From: Anaerolineales bacterium
GTDB taxonomy: Bacteria > Chloroflexota > Anaerolineae > Promineifilales > Promineifilaceae
Direction: 5' to 3'
Assembly (NCBI GenBank): GCA_020432595.1
Contig: JAGQGA010000018.1
Coordinates: forward strand, 1-23,104
DNA length: 23,104 bases
Position 1 is the first letter of the stretch. Every line of letters starts with the position of its first letter. A program made the translations under genes and the position numbers. Shown here in pieces: positions 1-7,394 of this stretch. Under the pieces are notes generated by a model, which saw only the letters and a list, made by a program, of their open reading frames with translations, searched no databases and was not told the DNA's origin.

Positions 1-2
1 CC

Positions 3-1772
3 TTAGACCAACAGGTTCGCAACAGCTACGCCGATCCCAACCGTGAACGATATATGCTCATCGAGATGAAAGACGGCACCATCTTTGAGAGCTTTTCCCT
101 GCCGCAAATGCTCGATGGTGTTCCTGTGGGGCGCGTTTGGACCTATCGTGATGTGACCCTGCTGAAGCAGGCCGAACGTATTGCGCGCGCCAGCGAACGG
201 CAATTTCGTGATCTGTTTGAGATGGCACCTATTGGCATGGCAATCACCGACCTAGAGGGTAAATTCTTGCAGGTGAACCCTGCTTTTTGCCGCACCGTTG
301 GCTATAGTTCTGATGAGCTTTTTCAACGAACCTTCGCCCAAATGACCTACCCCGACGATTTAGAAACTAATTTGGCCTTTTATCGGCAATTGATCAATGG
401 GGAAATTCCTGCGTATCAATATGAGAAACGGTACATTCGCAAGGATGGAACGGCCGTTTACGTATTTATGCAAGTATCCGCCATTCACGACAGCCAAGAC
501 CTTCCCGAACGGCTAGTGGCCCAAGTTGTTGACTTAACCGAATTGCGCCAGGCGGAAGAGTCATTGCGGCAGGCACAAAAGCTGGAAAGTCTGGGCTTGA
601 TGTCGGGCGGCATTGCCCACGATTTCAACAACCTACTCACCGCCATGCTCACCCAGGCATCTCTGGCACAAGCCAAGCTGCCCGACGATAGCCCTGCCTT
701 GCGTCACATTCACCGCATGATAGAGGCTTCCCAGCGGGCAGCCAATCTGACCCAGCAACTACTGACATTTTCAGGCCGGGGTCAGCGAGAAAGCCACCCA
801 CTCAGTTTAAACATCCTCATTCAAGAAAACATGCCGCTGCTGGAAGTCGCCGTGCCCAAGGCGGTGCGGCTGGAAACATTACTGCTGCCGCAGCTTCCGC
901 TTGTGAATGGCGACGAGGGGCAGATGCAGCAGGTAGTGATGAATTTGGTATTAAATGCGGCGGAGGCAATGAATTTGCAGGGGAAACTACAGGAACATGA
1001 GGGTGAAAACGGCCGTTCTGGCTACATCCAGATCATTACCCAAATGCAAACAGTCACCTCAACCAAGCCCGTGCGCCTGGTGACTGGCGAATGGTTATCA
1101 CCTGGCGATTATGTACGCTTGGACGTGGTAGACAATGGTTCAGGCATGGATGAGGCGACACTCACCAAAATATTCGACCCATTTTTTACGACGAAGAGCA
1201 GTGGGCACGGTCTGGGGTTAGCGACTGTGATGGGTATTGTACGCAGTCATGGTGGCGGAATGCAGGTGTCTAGCAGACTGAAAAAGGGAACCACATTCCG
1301 CATTTTCTTCCCAGCACTGCGGGTGGTCAACGGTTGGGAAAAAGAAGAAACGGCCGTTGTTCCCCCTCTCCATCAAGCCCCCACCGTGTCCACCGACTCC
1401 AAAATATGCGGCCAAATTCTGGTTATTGATGATGAAGCCCCTGTACGCGAAGCCGTGGTAGATGTGCTGGCCGTAGAAGGCATTCATGTGCTAACAGCCG
1501 AAGATGGTCAAACTGGTATCAATCTCTACCAACAGCAGCAACAAGACATTGCTCTTGTTTTGCTAGACATCGCCATGCCTGGCCTTAGCGGCACCGAAAC
1601 TCATGACCGACTGCGTCAAATCTCCCCCACGCTGCCCATCATCCTCTCCTCTGGCTACACCAGCGAACCCACCGATGTTGCCACCGCCCTGCGCCATCCG
1701 CACACAGCCTTCCTGCAAAAGCCATATCGCTGGGATGAACTGCTGGAAAAAATACGGCCGTTTTGCCAATGA
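3..1772 (+). CDS. PAS-PAS hybrid histidine kinase with C-terminal receiver (5' end missing)
   Basis: The frame is open from the first bases, so the true start lies left of the window; the first ATG inside is at 54 and residues below are counted from it. A first PAS-like segment ends in GRVWTYRDVT (about 1-40). A second PAS follows (about 46-165). The DHp helix has GGIAHDFNNLL with phospho-accepting His189. The HATPase domain has the N box NLVLNAAEAM (297-306), the G1 motif VDNGSGM (359-365) and GHGLGLA (384-390). A receiver closes the protein (about 453-570) with acidic DD at 459-460, Asp505 as phosphorylation site and Lys556. No membrane segment is visible in this part. The architecture indicates a cytosolic hybrid kinase that autophosphorylates and passes phosphate to its own receiver; the signal is unknown. 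Its first PAS resembles that of the kinase at 18436. It contains three AACGGCCGTT copies. Family assignment is firm, the specific role is not. Confidence 0.93.
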   Translation, partial: LDQQVRNSYADPNRERYMLIEMKDGTIFESFSLPQMLDGVPVGRVWTYRDVTLLKQAERIARASERQFRDLFEMAPIGMAITDLEGKFLQVNPAFCRTVGYSSDELFQRTFAQMTYPDDLETNLAFYRQLINGEIPAYQYEKRYIRKDGTAVYVFMQVSAIHDSQDLPERLVAQVVDLTELRQAEESLRQAQKLESLGLMSGGIAHDFNNLLTAMLTQASLAQAKLPDDSPALRHIHRMIEASQRAANLTQQLLTFSGRGQRESHPLSLNILIQENMPLLEVAVPKAVRLETLLLPQLPLVNGDEGQMQQVVMNLVLNAAEAMNLQGKLQEHEGENGRSGYIQIITQMQTVTSTKPVRLVTGEWLSPGDYVRLDVVDNGSGMDEATLTKIFDPFFTTKSSGHGLGLATVMGIVRSHGGGMQVSSRLKKGTTFRIFFPALRVVNGWEKEETAVVPPLHQAPTVSTDSKICGQILVIDDEAPVREAVVDVLAVEGIHVLTAEDGQTGINLYQQQQQDIALVLLDIAMPGLSGTETHDRLRQISPTLPIILSSGYTSEPTDVATALRHPHTAFLQKPYRWDELLEKIRPFCQ

Positions 1773-1779
1773 ACCCAAA

Positions 1780-1818
1780 CAAAAAAGACGTTCAACTTTT
1801 CAAGAAGTTGAACGTCTT
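1780..1818 (-). terminator. Factor-independent terminator of the GH44 gene
   Basis: Two perfect 14-nt arms (1785-1798 and 1805-1818) pair around a 6-nt loop. Read on the minus strand, the stem is followed directly by a run of T (complement of the A run at 1781-1786). It lies 38 nt beyond the stop codon of the minus-strand glycoside hydrolase. On the plus strand no T run follows, so it is mainly a minus-strand terminator, although the hairpin also lies just after the end of the kinase gene. Confidence 0.85.
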
Positions 1819-1855
1819 GGCAAACCTTTCGTGCTAAATCAATCGGCCGGCTAAT

Positions 1856-4126
1856 TTATTCTGCCGGAAAAACAAACAGCGTAATGGACATAGCCGGAAA
1901 AGTCGTTTCAAACGCGCCATTTTCCACTGCCTGATCCGCCATCTGCACAATCTGCTGCAAATTGGCCTCGCTATAGCGGTAGACCTCAGCAGAATTCCCA
2001 CCGCTATAACCTTGCAGCGTTACTGGAACCGTCACCGGAATATGGCTTTTATTCATCACCATTACCGTCAGTGCGCCATCTGCTTCCCGCTGCGCCGCAA
2101 AAATAGACACCACATCATCTTGACTACTTTCCGCTTGCACATACGTGTCACCAAATTTGCTCTTTTGTCCATCATAATTACGGTACATGCGGAACGCATA
2201 CATGCCCGGTTCATCATGCTTGGGTGGCGACCAAATGGCTGCCAAATCAAGCTGCTCACGGCCAAAAATGCCCAGCACTTCTGCCTGCGTCACCGCCCCG
2301 TTAATATGCTCTAGTCCACCCCAGTTGTATTCTGTAATCGCCAACTTGGTACCCGGATAAAATTCATTTACCCAATCGTGCATCCGTGGAATTAAAAACA
2401 CTGGTTCTGCAATCCAGCTCTCATCCACATAAGCCCGATCCCACAGCGAGCGCGTAGAGCGCAGCCGCAATGCCTGCTGAGACTCATCCCCCGCTTCCGA
2501 AAAAGCAATGCCTACCGCTTGCGGATAGTAGTGCAGGTCAAGATAATCCAGCAGCCGCTGCCCGGTACGTTCTTCATACCGTGCCATTTGGCGCAAATAC
2601 CACGCCACCAATTCCATATCATCGTGCGCCAACCGATCCCGCGCATTTTCCCAGAAGGGTGTTCCCTCTTTCACATCCAGGTCAGACCAAAAATAACTCG
2701 TCCAGCCCCACACCACCGGCCCTAAAATCTGCCCCGCTGGATCTGCCTCTTTGGCCGCTGCTGCATAGGCTTCCGTAATAGACCAGAACTCATCCAGACC
2801 CAACTCCGTTTGGCGCACATCCCGATGTGTGTGGCTCCACAGCATCGGCTCATTGTCCAAATCATAGAAGCGAACGCCACCATCATCAGCCGCGCCAAAC
2901 TTTTCCGTCAAATGTGACATCCATGCCTGGGCAAACTCTGGATCACTGGTAACACTCGTATCCTCAGGGTTTGTGCCTGTAATTGGTTGCCCATTGGTCA
3001 ACAGGCCATTACCGCAATCAGGTCGCCAGCCATCCGAACTCATCTGCGCCCCATATTTGCTAATGCTAAAACCGCAGCTTTCGCTATCCTTAGCCACCCA
3101 GCCCGTCAGCGGCAGCGTCAATAGGGATTCCGTTTCGGTACGAATATTTTGTCGTACAAAAGAATCGGCCGTTGAGTCTCCATCTTCCAAGTTGAGATTG
3201 TCGTGTTGTGGAGGCGTGTTTTCAAAATACCAATTACTGCCAACATTGGTGGCATCTTCGGCAAAATTGTAGCGAGATGTAGCGTTACCCCCCCACCGGT
3301 TAAGCGGCAAATCCAGTTCCTCGGCAGTGGCTTCATCAGCAAAATTCATGCCATAGATCAAGGGGTTAATGGGGTAAAGCGGCTGATCCGCATGGATGGT
3401 CAGTGTAAGATTGGTGTTGATGGTATTGGCATAGTCCTGGCTCAGTAGCTCATCCACAAAGGCTACTTCATCCACATAAAACACTGGCTGCGGCCCGTTA
3501 CTGGTATTTTGCCAGGCAACGCCATATACAGGTTCTCCTGTTTCCAAATCAGCCAATAAAATATCAACTTGTCGCCAGTCGTTAGGATATGGAGGATTAA
3601 TGGCAACGGTATTGCCGATTTGACCATCTTCACCGACAAGCCCCACGGCAAGCTGCTGCCCTCCCGTGACCCCGCCATGAATCCAAAAGCGAAGCAGGTT
3701 ATGGCCGCTAAGGTCAAGCGGTTGCGGCGAACGAAGGTCAACCACACCGCCTTGGGCTGAAAAGTCAATAATCATTGCTGTCTGCCCATCATAGGCTGGA
3801 AAGCCACTAAAGTTGATATTGGCCTCCCGCGAACGATTTTCCCAGCCATTAGCCAGGGTGTTTTTGTAGATGGTAATAGGGGCGTTGATGTTGTTTGCAA
3901 CAGACTCAGTTGTTAGCTGGTCTACTGCCTCATCTGCAACAGCAGACAGGGTGTTCACAACGCCCGGAGCAACTTCTTCAGCTTTATCAACAAGCGGTGC
4001 TACTTCGGCCTTAATCGCCTCTTTGTTAAAGAAGTCGGTGTTGATAGCTAAATATGCCAACGTCAGACCTCCGATGAAGAAGGTCACTGAAATGAGAATG
4101 ATGCTGATTGAGAGAACTTTTTTCAT
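1856..4126 (-). CDS. Membrane-anchored glycoside hydrolase, GH44-like
   Basis: The protein has 756 residues from the ATG at 4126, chosen because GAGGTAGAGG lies just upstream; a start 27 nt earlier is less likely. An N-terminal hydrophobic segment (about 3-28) acts as signal anchor, followed by an Ala/Val/Glu-rich stalk and a beta-rich, CBM-like region (about 85-225). The catalytic region (about 245-640) shows GH44 hallmarks: LNRWGGNATSRYN (about 275-287), DLDNEPMLWSHTH with Glu426 as probable acid/base, and ITEYNWGG with Glu599 as probable nucleophile. A small beta domain (about 660-756) ends the protein. GH44 enzymes cleave beta-1,4-glucans, including cellulose, carboxymethylcellulose and xyloglucan; the substrate here is not known. 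It should act outside the cell while tethered to the membrane. It is a single-gene unit with its own terminator. It has no perfect AACGGCCGTT copy, only one near copy at 3164-3173. Confidence 0.85.
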   Translation of the reverse strand: MKKVLSISIILISVTFFIGGLTLAYLAINTDFFNKEAIKAEVAPLVDKAEEVAPGVVNTLSAVADEAVDQLTTESVANNINAPITIYKNTLANGWENRSREANINFSGFPAYDGQTAMIIDFSAQGGVVDLRSPQPLDLSGHNLLRFWIHGGVTGGQQLAVGLVGEDGQIGNTVAINPPYPNDWRQVDILLADLETGEPVYGVAWQNTSNGPQPVFYVDEVAFVDELLSQDYANTINTNLTLTIHADQPLYPINPLIYGMNFADEATAEELDLPLNRWGGNATSRYNFAEDATNVGSNWYFENTPPQHDNLNLEDGDSTADSFVRQNIRTETESLLTLPLTGWVAKDSESCGFSISKYGAQMSSDGWRPDCGNGLLTNGQPITGTNPEDTSVTSDPEFAQAWMSHLTEKFGAADDGGVRFYDLDNEPMLWSHTHRDVRQTELGLDEFWSITEAYAAAAKEADPAGQILGPVVWGWTSYFWSDLDVKEGTPFWENARDRLAHDDMELVAWYLRQMARYEERTGQRLLDYLDLHYYPQAVGIAFSEAGDESQQALRLRSTRSLWDRAYVDESWIAEPVFLIPRMHDWVNEFYPGTKLAITEYNWGGLEHINGAVTQAEVLGIFGREQLDLAAIWSPPKHDEPGMYAFRMYRNYDGQKSKFGDTYVQAESSQDDVVSIFAAQREADGALTVMVMNKSHIPVTVPVTLQGYSGGNSAEVYRYSEANLQQIVQMADQAVENGAFETTFPAMSITLFVFPAE

Positions 4127-4508
4127 GCCTCTACCTCGCTTTGCGTGTACCAAAAATATAGATATTTCTTGAAACAGCTAGCAGTGGCAGGTTACTACGT
4201 TGCCAACAGCGTGCATTCAATTGTTTTGATAGGCTGGCGGCACCCCAACAAAGAAAGCATATCAATCAAATTGTTATGATGTAGACTGTGGTGCTAGCAA
4301 TCTGCAATAGATCTAGAATGTTATGTGCTTACACGGAACTCTTTGGTGCCCGTGGTACTCTAGTACTGAATAATCTATACCATTGGAAGATTAAAACGAG
4401 CGTTACAAGGTAGACCAATTCGGTTTGTTACCTATCTGTGTTTACTGCCGGATGAATGTCACATGGAAGGGATGACGTTTGTCACTATAAAAATGAGGGA
4501 AACCAGGT
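4127..4508. other. AT-richer non-coding stretch
   Basis: About 380 bases upstream of the minus-strand hydrolase hold no gene I can support. The stretch is visibly richer in A/T than its surroundings and must contain the promoter of the hydrolase; TATATT-like sequence lies near 4157-4165 on the minus strand, but no convincing -35 box accompanies it. A 53-codon plus-strand frame (about 4348-4519) has no recognisable protein features. No tRNA or riboswitch was seen. Confidence 0.5.
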
Positions 4509-4736
4509 ATGATTTTAAGTAACAAAGGCTATCGCAGACAGAAAACAGACCGCCGGGTGTCAAACGAGTGTAAAGATGTGGTTGTCTTGGATTGGTAGCT
4601 TCGTGGAGTTACCCCAGCGACCCAAACAGTTGGTTCGGTCAAGATGTACGCCACGGCTCTTCTTCAAGCTGTGGTAGCTTTTACCAAGATTCCTAATGCA
4701 GTTGTTGTTTCCATTGTTGGTAATGGCACTGTGTGA
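4509..4736 (+). pseudogene. Possible GerMN-domain gene remnant interrupted by TAG
   Basis: From the ATG at 4509 a single frame runs to a TGA at 4734-4736, broken by one in-frame TAG at 4596-4598. The 45 codons after the TAG look like protein: GVTPATQTVGS is followed by LLQAVVAFTKIPNAVVV. By eye, the pattern LDW...GS..M..LLQ.VV..T..P..V resembles the end of GerMN (sporulation/germination-type) domains, whose usual form is VDFS...GGS..M...L.QVVYTLTQFP.V. The first 28 codons look random. A strong terminator starts 47 nt after the TGA, consistent with a former transcription unit. The resemblance is from memory only. The alternative is chance coding-like sequence. Confidence 0.3.
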
Positions 4737-4783
4737 AGGAGTAAATAGTCAATTGTTTACACCACTCAAGTTTCCTTGAATTG

Positions 4784-4818
4784 GGGCTGATCGCCTAAAT
4801 AAGCGGTCAGCCCTTTTT
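4784..4818 (+). terminator. Factor-independent terminator
   Basis: Arms of 11 nt (4784-4794 and 4803-4813) pair fully with one G-T wobble around an 8-nt loop, followed by five T residues at 4814-4818. This is a textbook plus-strand intrinsic terminator. The only candidate transcript ending here is the TAG-interrupted remnant at 4509-4736. Its good preservation suggests either recent decay of that gene or continuing use. Confidence 0.8.
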
Positions 4819-4830
4819 GCTTTTGGCAGC

Positions 4831-5172
4831 TTGACGACAATTGGCACTGGTTCGGCTAACAAAACTATCCTTGTTAACTGCCAAAGCCTGCTTAATGCTT
4901 ATAATTTTGCGGGTCAGCCACCAAGTTTGGATGTCAGTTGCGAGAATGCGATTGTGCAGAATGCCTATGCTCAATATCTGGCGTACCACAGGCAGTTTAT
5001 TGAGTTAACAACGCCTTGGGCAGAGGGGTGCCGTGCATCGGTAGCTACGGGGGAAATCTTGAAAACGATGGGAACGGCCGACTTTAGTAATTTTGGTGCC
5101 AAGCTCAGCGAGATGGAAAATGCGTTAAACTCAGTCAATGATCCATTGAAGGCACTGTTACAGCAGGGGTAA
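4831..5172 (+). CDS. Small orphan ORF of unknown function
   Basis: The frame has 113 codons from a TTG at 4831 and is open back to 4780, with no ATG start and no clear ribosome binding site. It begins inside or just after the terminator at 4784-4818, which is odd for an intact gene. The predicted product is soluble and probably helical, with Cys at about 18, 37 and 67, and no recognisable domain or signal peptide. It contains a half-preserved palindrome, AACGGCCG, at 5073-5080, which hints that it is native DNA. It may be the 3' part of a decayed gene. I do not recognise the family. Confidence 0.35.
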   Translation: MTTIGTGSANKTILVNCQSLLNAYNFAGQPPSLDVSCENAIVQNAYAQYLAYHRQFIELTTPWAEGCRASVATGEILKTMGTADFSNFGAKLSEMENALNSVNDPLKALLQQG

Positions 5173-5218
5173 TCTTTTGACCCACGCTAAGGCACCTTGT
5201 TTGGCAATATGGCTGGCG

Positions 5219-5252
5219 TTGACCAAACGGCCGTTTCTTGTACAATCCGCCC
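5219..5252 (+). promoter_or_regulatory. Sigma70-type promoter for the OppD/F pair, probably leaderless
   Basis: TTGACC at 5219-5224 (-35) and TACAAT at 5241-5246 (-10) are separated by 16 nt. Transcription would begin near 5253, which is the ATG of the OppD-like gene, so the message would have no leader; no Shine-Dalgarno sequence is present, in agreement. A perfect AACGGCCGTT (5226-5235) fills the spacer between the two boxes, where a bound protein could occlude RNA polymerase. Promoter calls by eye are uncertain. Confidence 0.5.
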
Positions 5253-6278
5253 ATGACCCGCCTGTTGGAAATCAACAACCTCGTCACCCGCTTTTACACC
5301 CCCGATGGTGTCGTTCATGCCGTCAACGGCATCAGCTATAGTCTGGACAAAGGGGAATCACTGGCACTGGTGGGGGAAAGCGGTTCTGGTAAAACGGTGA
5401 GCGCCCTGTCGCTGCTGGGGCTGGTGCCACCGCCGGGAGTGGTGGAAAGCGGCGAGGTGTGGCTTAACAGCCCACAGGCCAACGGCCGTAATTTGTTGGA
5501 AATGAGCGAGGCCGAGCTGCGGCAAATTCGCGGCAAAGAAATCGGGATGGTCTTTCAGGATCCGATGACCGCGCTCAACCCGGTGCGCTCGGTGGGTAGC
5601 CAGTTGATGGAGGGGTTGAAGCTGCACCTGGGGCTAAACGGCCGTTCTGCCCACAGCCGCGCCCTCGAACTTCTCGAACTTGTTGGCATCCCCGACCCCC
5701 ACAAACGGCTCCACGATTATCCGCACCAATTTTCCGGCGGGCAGCGGCAGCGCATCATCATCGCCATCGCCCTCTCCTGCAACCCGCTGCTGCTCATTGC
5801 CGACGAACCCACTACCGCGCTTGATGTCACCATTCAGGCGCAAATCATCAATCTGGTTAAGCGGCTAAAAGCTGATCTGGGTATGGCGATTCTGTGGATC
5901 ACCCACGATTTGGGGGTGGTAGCCGGATTGGTGGACAAAGTAGCAGTGATGTATGCAGGGCATATCGTAGAAACGGCCGACGTCCGCAACCTGTATGCCC
6001 AAACCGGCCACCCTTATACGCTGGGGTTGCTGGAATCGCTGCCGCTAGTGGATGCCAGAGAGCGCAAGCGGCTGGTGCCCATTCCGGGGAGACCCCCCAA
6101 TTTGCTCAAAGAAATTACCCATTGCCCATTTGCTGAACGGTGTCGCTATGCGGTGGAGCGGTGTTGGCAGGAACGGCCGTTGCTGCAACCCATCTCTCCC
6201 CACCACACCGCCGCCTGCTGGCGCAGCGACGACGTTCACAGCGGTCTCCGTCTGACTGAAAACAGTTTAGCGAAGTAA
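5253..6278 (+). CDS. Oligopeptide/dipeptide-type ABC transporter ATPase (OppD/DppD-like)
   Basis: The protein has 341 residues from the ATG at 5253; an in-frame TTG at 5238 would add five residues but would lie upstream of the expected transcription start. Visible motifs are Walker A GESGSGKT (41-48), the Q loop in [12 protein letters not shown], the signature FSGGQRQR (about 160-167), Walker [10 protein letters not shown] (about 180-188) and the H loop ITHD (about 216-219). The C-terminal oligopeptide-family extension contains CPFAERC...ERC, a Cys pattern often seen in Opp/Dpp ATPases. The role is ATP hydrolysis at the inner face of the membrane to import peptides or related solutes. It is followed 16 nt later by the OppF-like partner. 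The expected permeases and binding protein are not in the window, so the substrate cannot be predicted. Confidence 0.93.
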   Translation: MTRLLEINNLVTRFYTPDGVVHAVNGISYSLDKGESLALVGESGSGKTVSALSLLGLVPPPGVVESGEVWLNSPQANGRNLLEMSEAELRQIRGKEIGMVFQDPMTALNPVRSVGSQLMEGLKLHLGLNGRSAHSRALELLELVGIPDPHKRLHDYPHQFSGGQRQRIIIAIALSCNPLLLIADEPTTALDVTIQAQIINLVKRLKADLGMAILWITHDLGVVAGLVDKVAVMYAGHIVETADVRNLYAQTGHPYTLGLLESLPLVDARERKRLVPIPGRPPNLLKEITHCPFAERCRYAVERCWQERPLLQPISPHHTAACWRSDDVHSGLRLTENSLAK

Positions 6279-6294
6279 ATTCTGTCAAAAAACG

Positions 6295-7296
6295 ATGACA
6301 AAACAACCTCTCCTACGTATCACCAACCTCAAAAAACATTTTCCCATCCGCAGCGGCGTTTTGCGGCGGCAGGTGGGAGCCGTGCAGGCAGTGGATGGCC
6401 TCACCTTTGACATCTACCAAGGGGAAACTTTAGGGCTGGTGGGCGAAAGCGGCTGTGGCAAATCGACCACCGGGCGCACCTTGCTGCGTCTGCTAGAACC
6501 AACGGCCGGCAGCATCCTCTTCAAAGGGGATGATTTGTCCAAAATGAGCAAAGGTGGTCTGCGTAAAATTCGGCGCGATATGCAGATGATTTTTCAGGAT
6601 CCTTACGCCTCGCTCAACCCACGCATGACGGTGGGAGAAATTGTGGGTGAACCATTGGGTATTCACAATATCAGCAGGGGGGTGGAACGGGAACAACGGG
6701 TAGATGAATTGCTTAACATGGTAGGGATGAACAGCTATTTTGCCGGCCGTTACCCGCATGAATTTTCCGGCGGGCAGCGGCAGCGCATTGGCATTGCGCG
6801 GGCATTAGCAACCAACCCGTCATTCTTGGTGGCCGACGAGCCGGTTTCAGCACTAGATGTGTCAATTCAGGCGCAGGTGGTCAACCTGCTGGATGATTTA
6901 AAGCAAGAGCTTGGTCTTACTTACCTCTTTATTGCCCACGACCTTTCGATGGTGCGCTATATCAGCGACCGAGTAGCGGTGATGTATTTGGGGCGCATGG
7001 TAGAACTGGCAGATCGGGATACGCTGTTTGAACGGCCGTTACACCCCTACACCCAAGCCCTGCTCTCCGCCATTCCCATTCCCGACCCGGTGCGCGAGGC
7101 ACAGCGGCAGCCAATTGAGCTAAAGGGAGAGCCGCCCAGCCCAGCCAACCCACCTTCTGGCTGCCGTTTTCACCCGCGCTGTGCCTATGCCACGCAGCTT
7201 TGCAAAGATGAAGACCCGGTCTGGCGCGAAATGGGGGGAAAAGCATCTGCCTCTCCTCACTGGGTTGCCTGCCACCACGCTGAACGATTCCAATAG
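6295..7296 (+). CDS. Oligopeptide/dipeptide-type ABC transporter ATPase (OppF/DppF-like)
   Basis: The protein has 333 residues. It shows Walker A GESGCGKS (50-57), [12 protein letters not shown], signature FSGGQRQR (about 156-163), Walker [13 protein letters not shown] (about 177-188) and the H loop IAHD (about 213-216). The C-terminal domain has SGCRFHPRC...LC, as in OppF/DppF. The start ATG at 6295 lacks a clear Shine-Dalgarno sequence; the 16-nt gap after the OppD-like gene suggests cotranscription. The two ATPases would form a heterodimer driving one importer. Compared with OppD, the longer linker after the first strand ([14 protein letters not shown]) is typical of the F subunit. One AACGGCCGTT (7031-7040) encodes Arg-Pro near the C-terminus. 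Confidence 0.93.
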   Translation: MTKQPLLRITNLKKHFPIRSGVLRRQVGAVQAVDGLTFDIYQGETLGLVGESGCGKSTTGRTLLRLLEPTAGSILFKGDDLSKMSKGGLRKIRRDMQMIFQDPYASLNPRMTVGEIVGEPLGIHNISRGVEREQRVDELLNMVGMNSYFAGRYPHEFSGGQRQRIGIARALATNPSFLVADEPVSALDVSIQAQVVNLLDDLKQELGLTYLFIAHDLSMVRYISDRVAVMYLGRMVELADRDTLFERPLHPYTQALLSAIPIPDPVREAQRQPIELKGEPPSPANPPSGCRFHPRCAYATQLCKDEDPVWREMGGKASASPHWVACHHAERFQ

Positions 7297-7394
7297 CCAA
7301 CCCCATCAAACAAAAGACTCTCTCATAAATCCGTGCTTCGCGGCCAAAATGTGCTATACCACTTGCAGCAAACATCAACCAACACGGAGATTCT

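Noticed and set aside
4596..4598. In-frame TAG as a recoded (pyrrolysine-type) codon
   Set aside because: Other genes in the window end at TAG normally, and the first half of the frame does not look coding; decay is simpler.
4127..4830. Search for tRNA, riboswitch or origin in the non-coding stretch
   Set aside because: No cloverleaf, no conserved riboswitch core and no DnaA-box cluster could be seen.
5238..5252. TTG start five codons upstream of the OppD-like ATG
   Set aside because: It would lie between the -35 and -10 boxes of the promoter, and family members begin near MTRLLEI.
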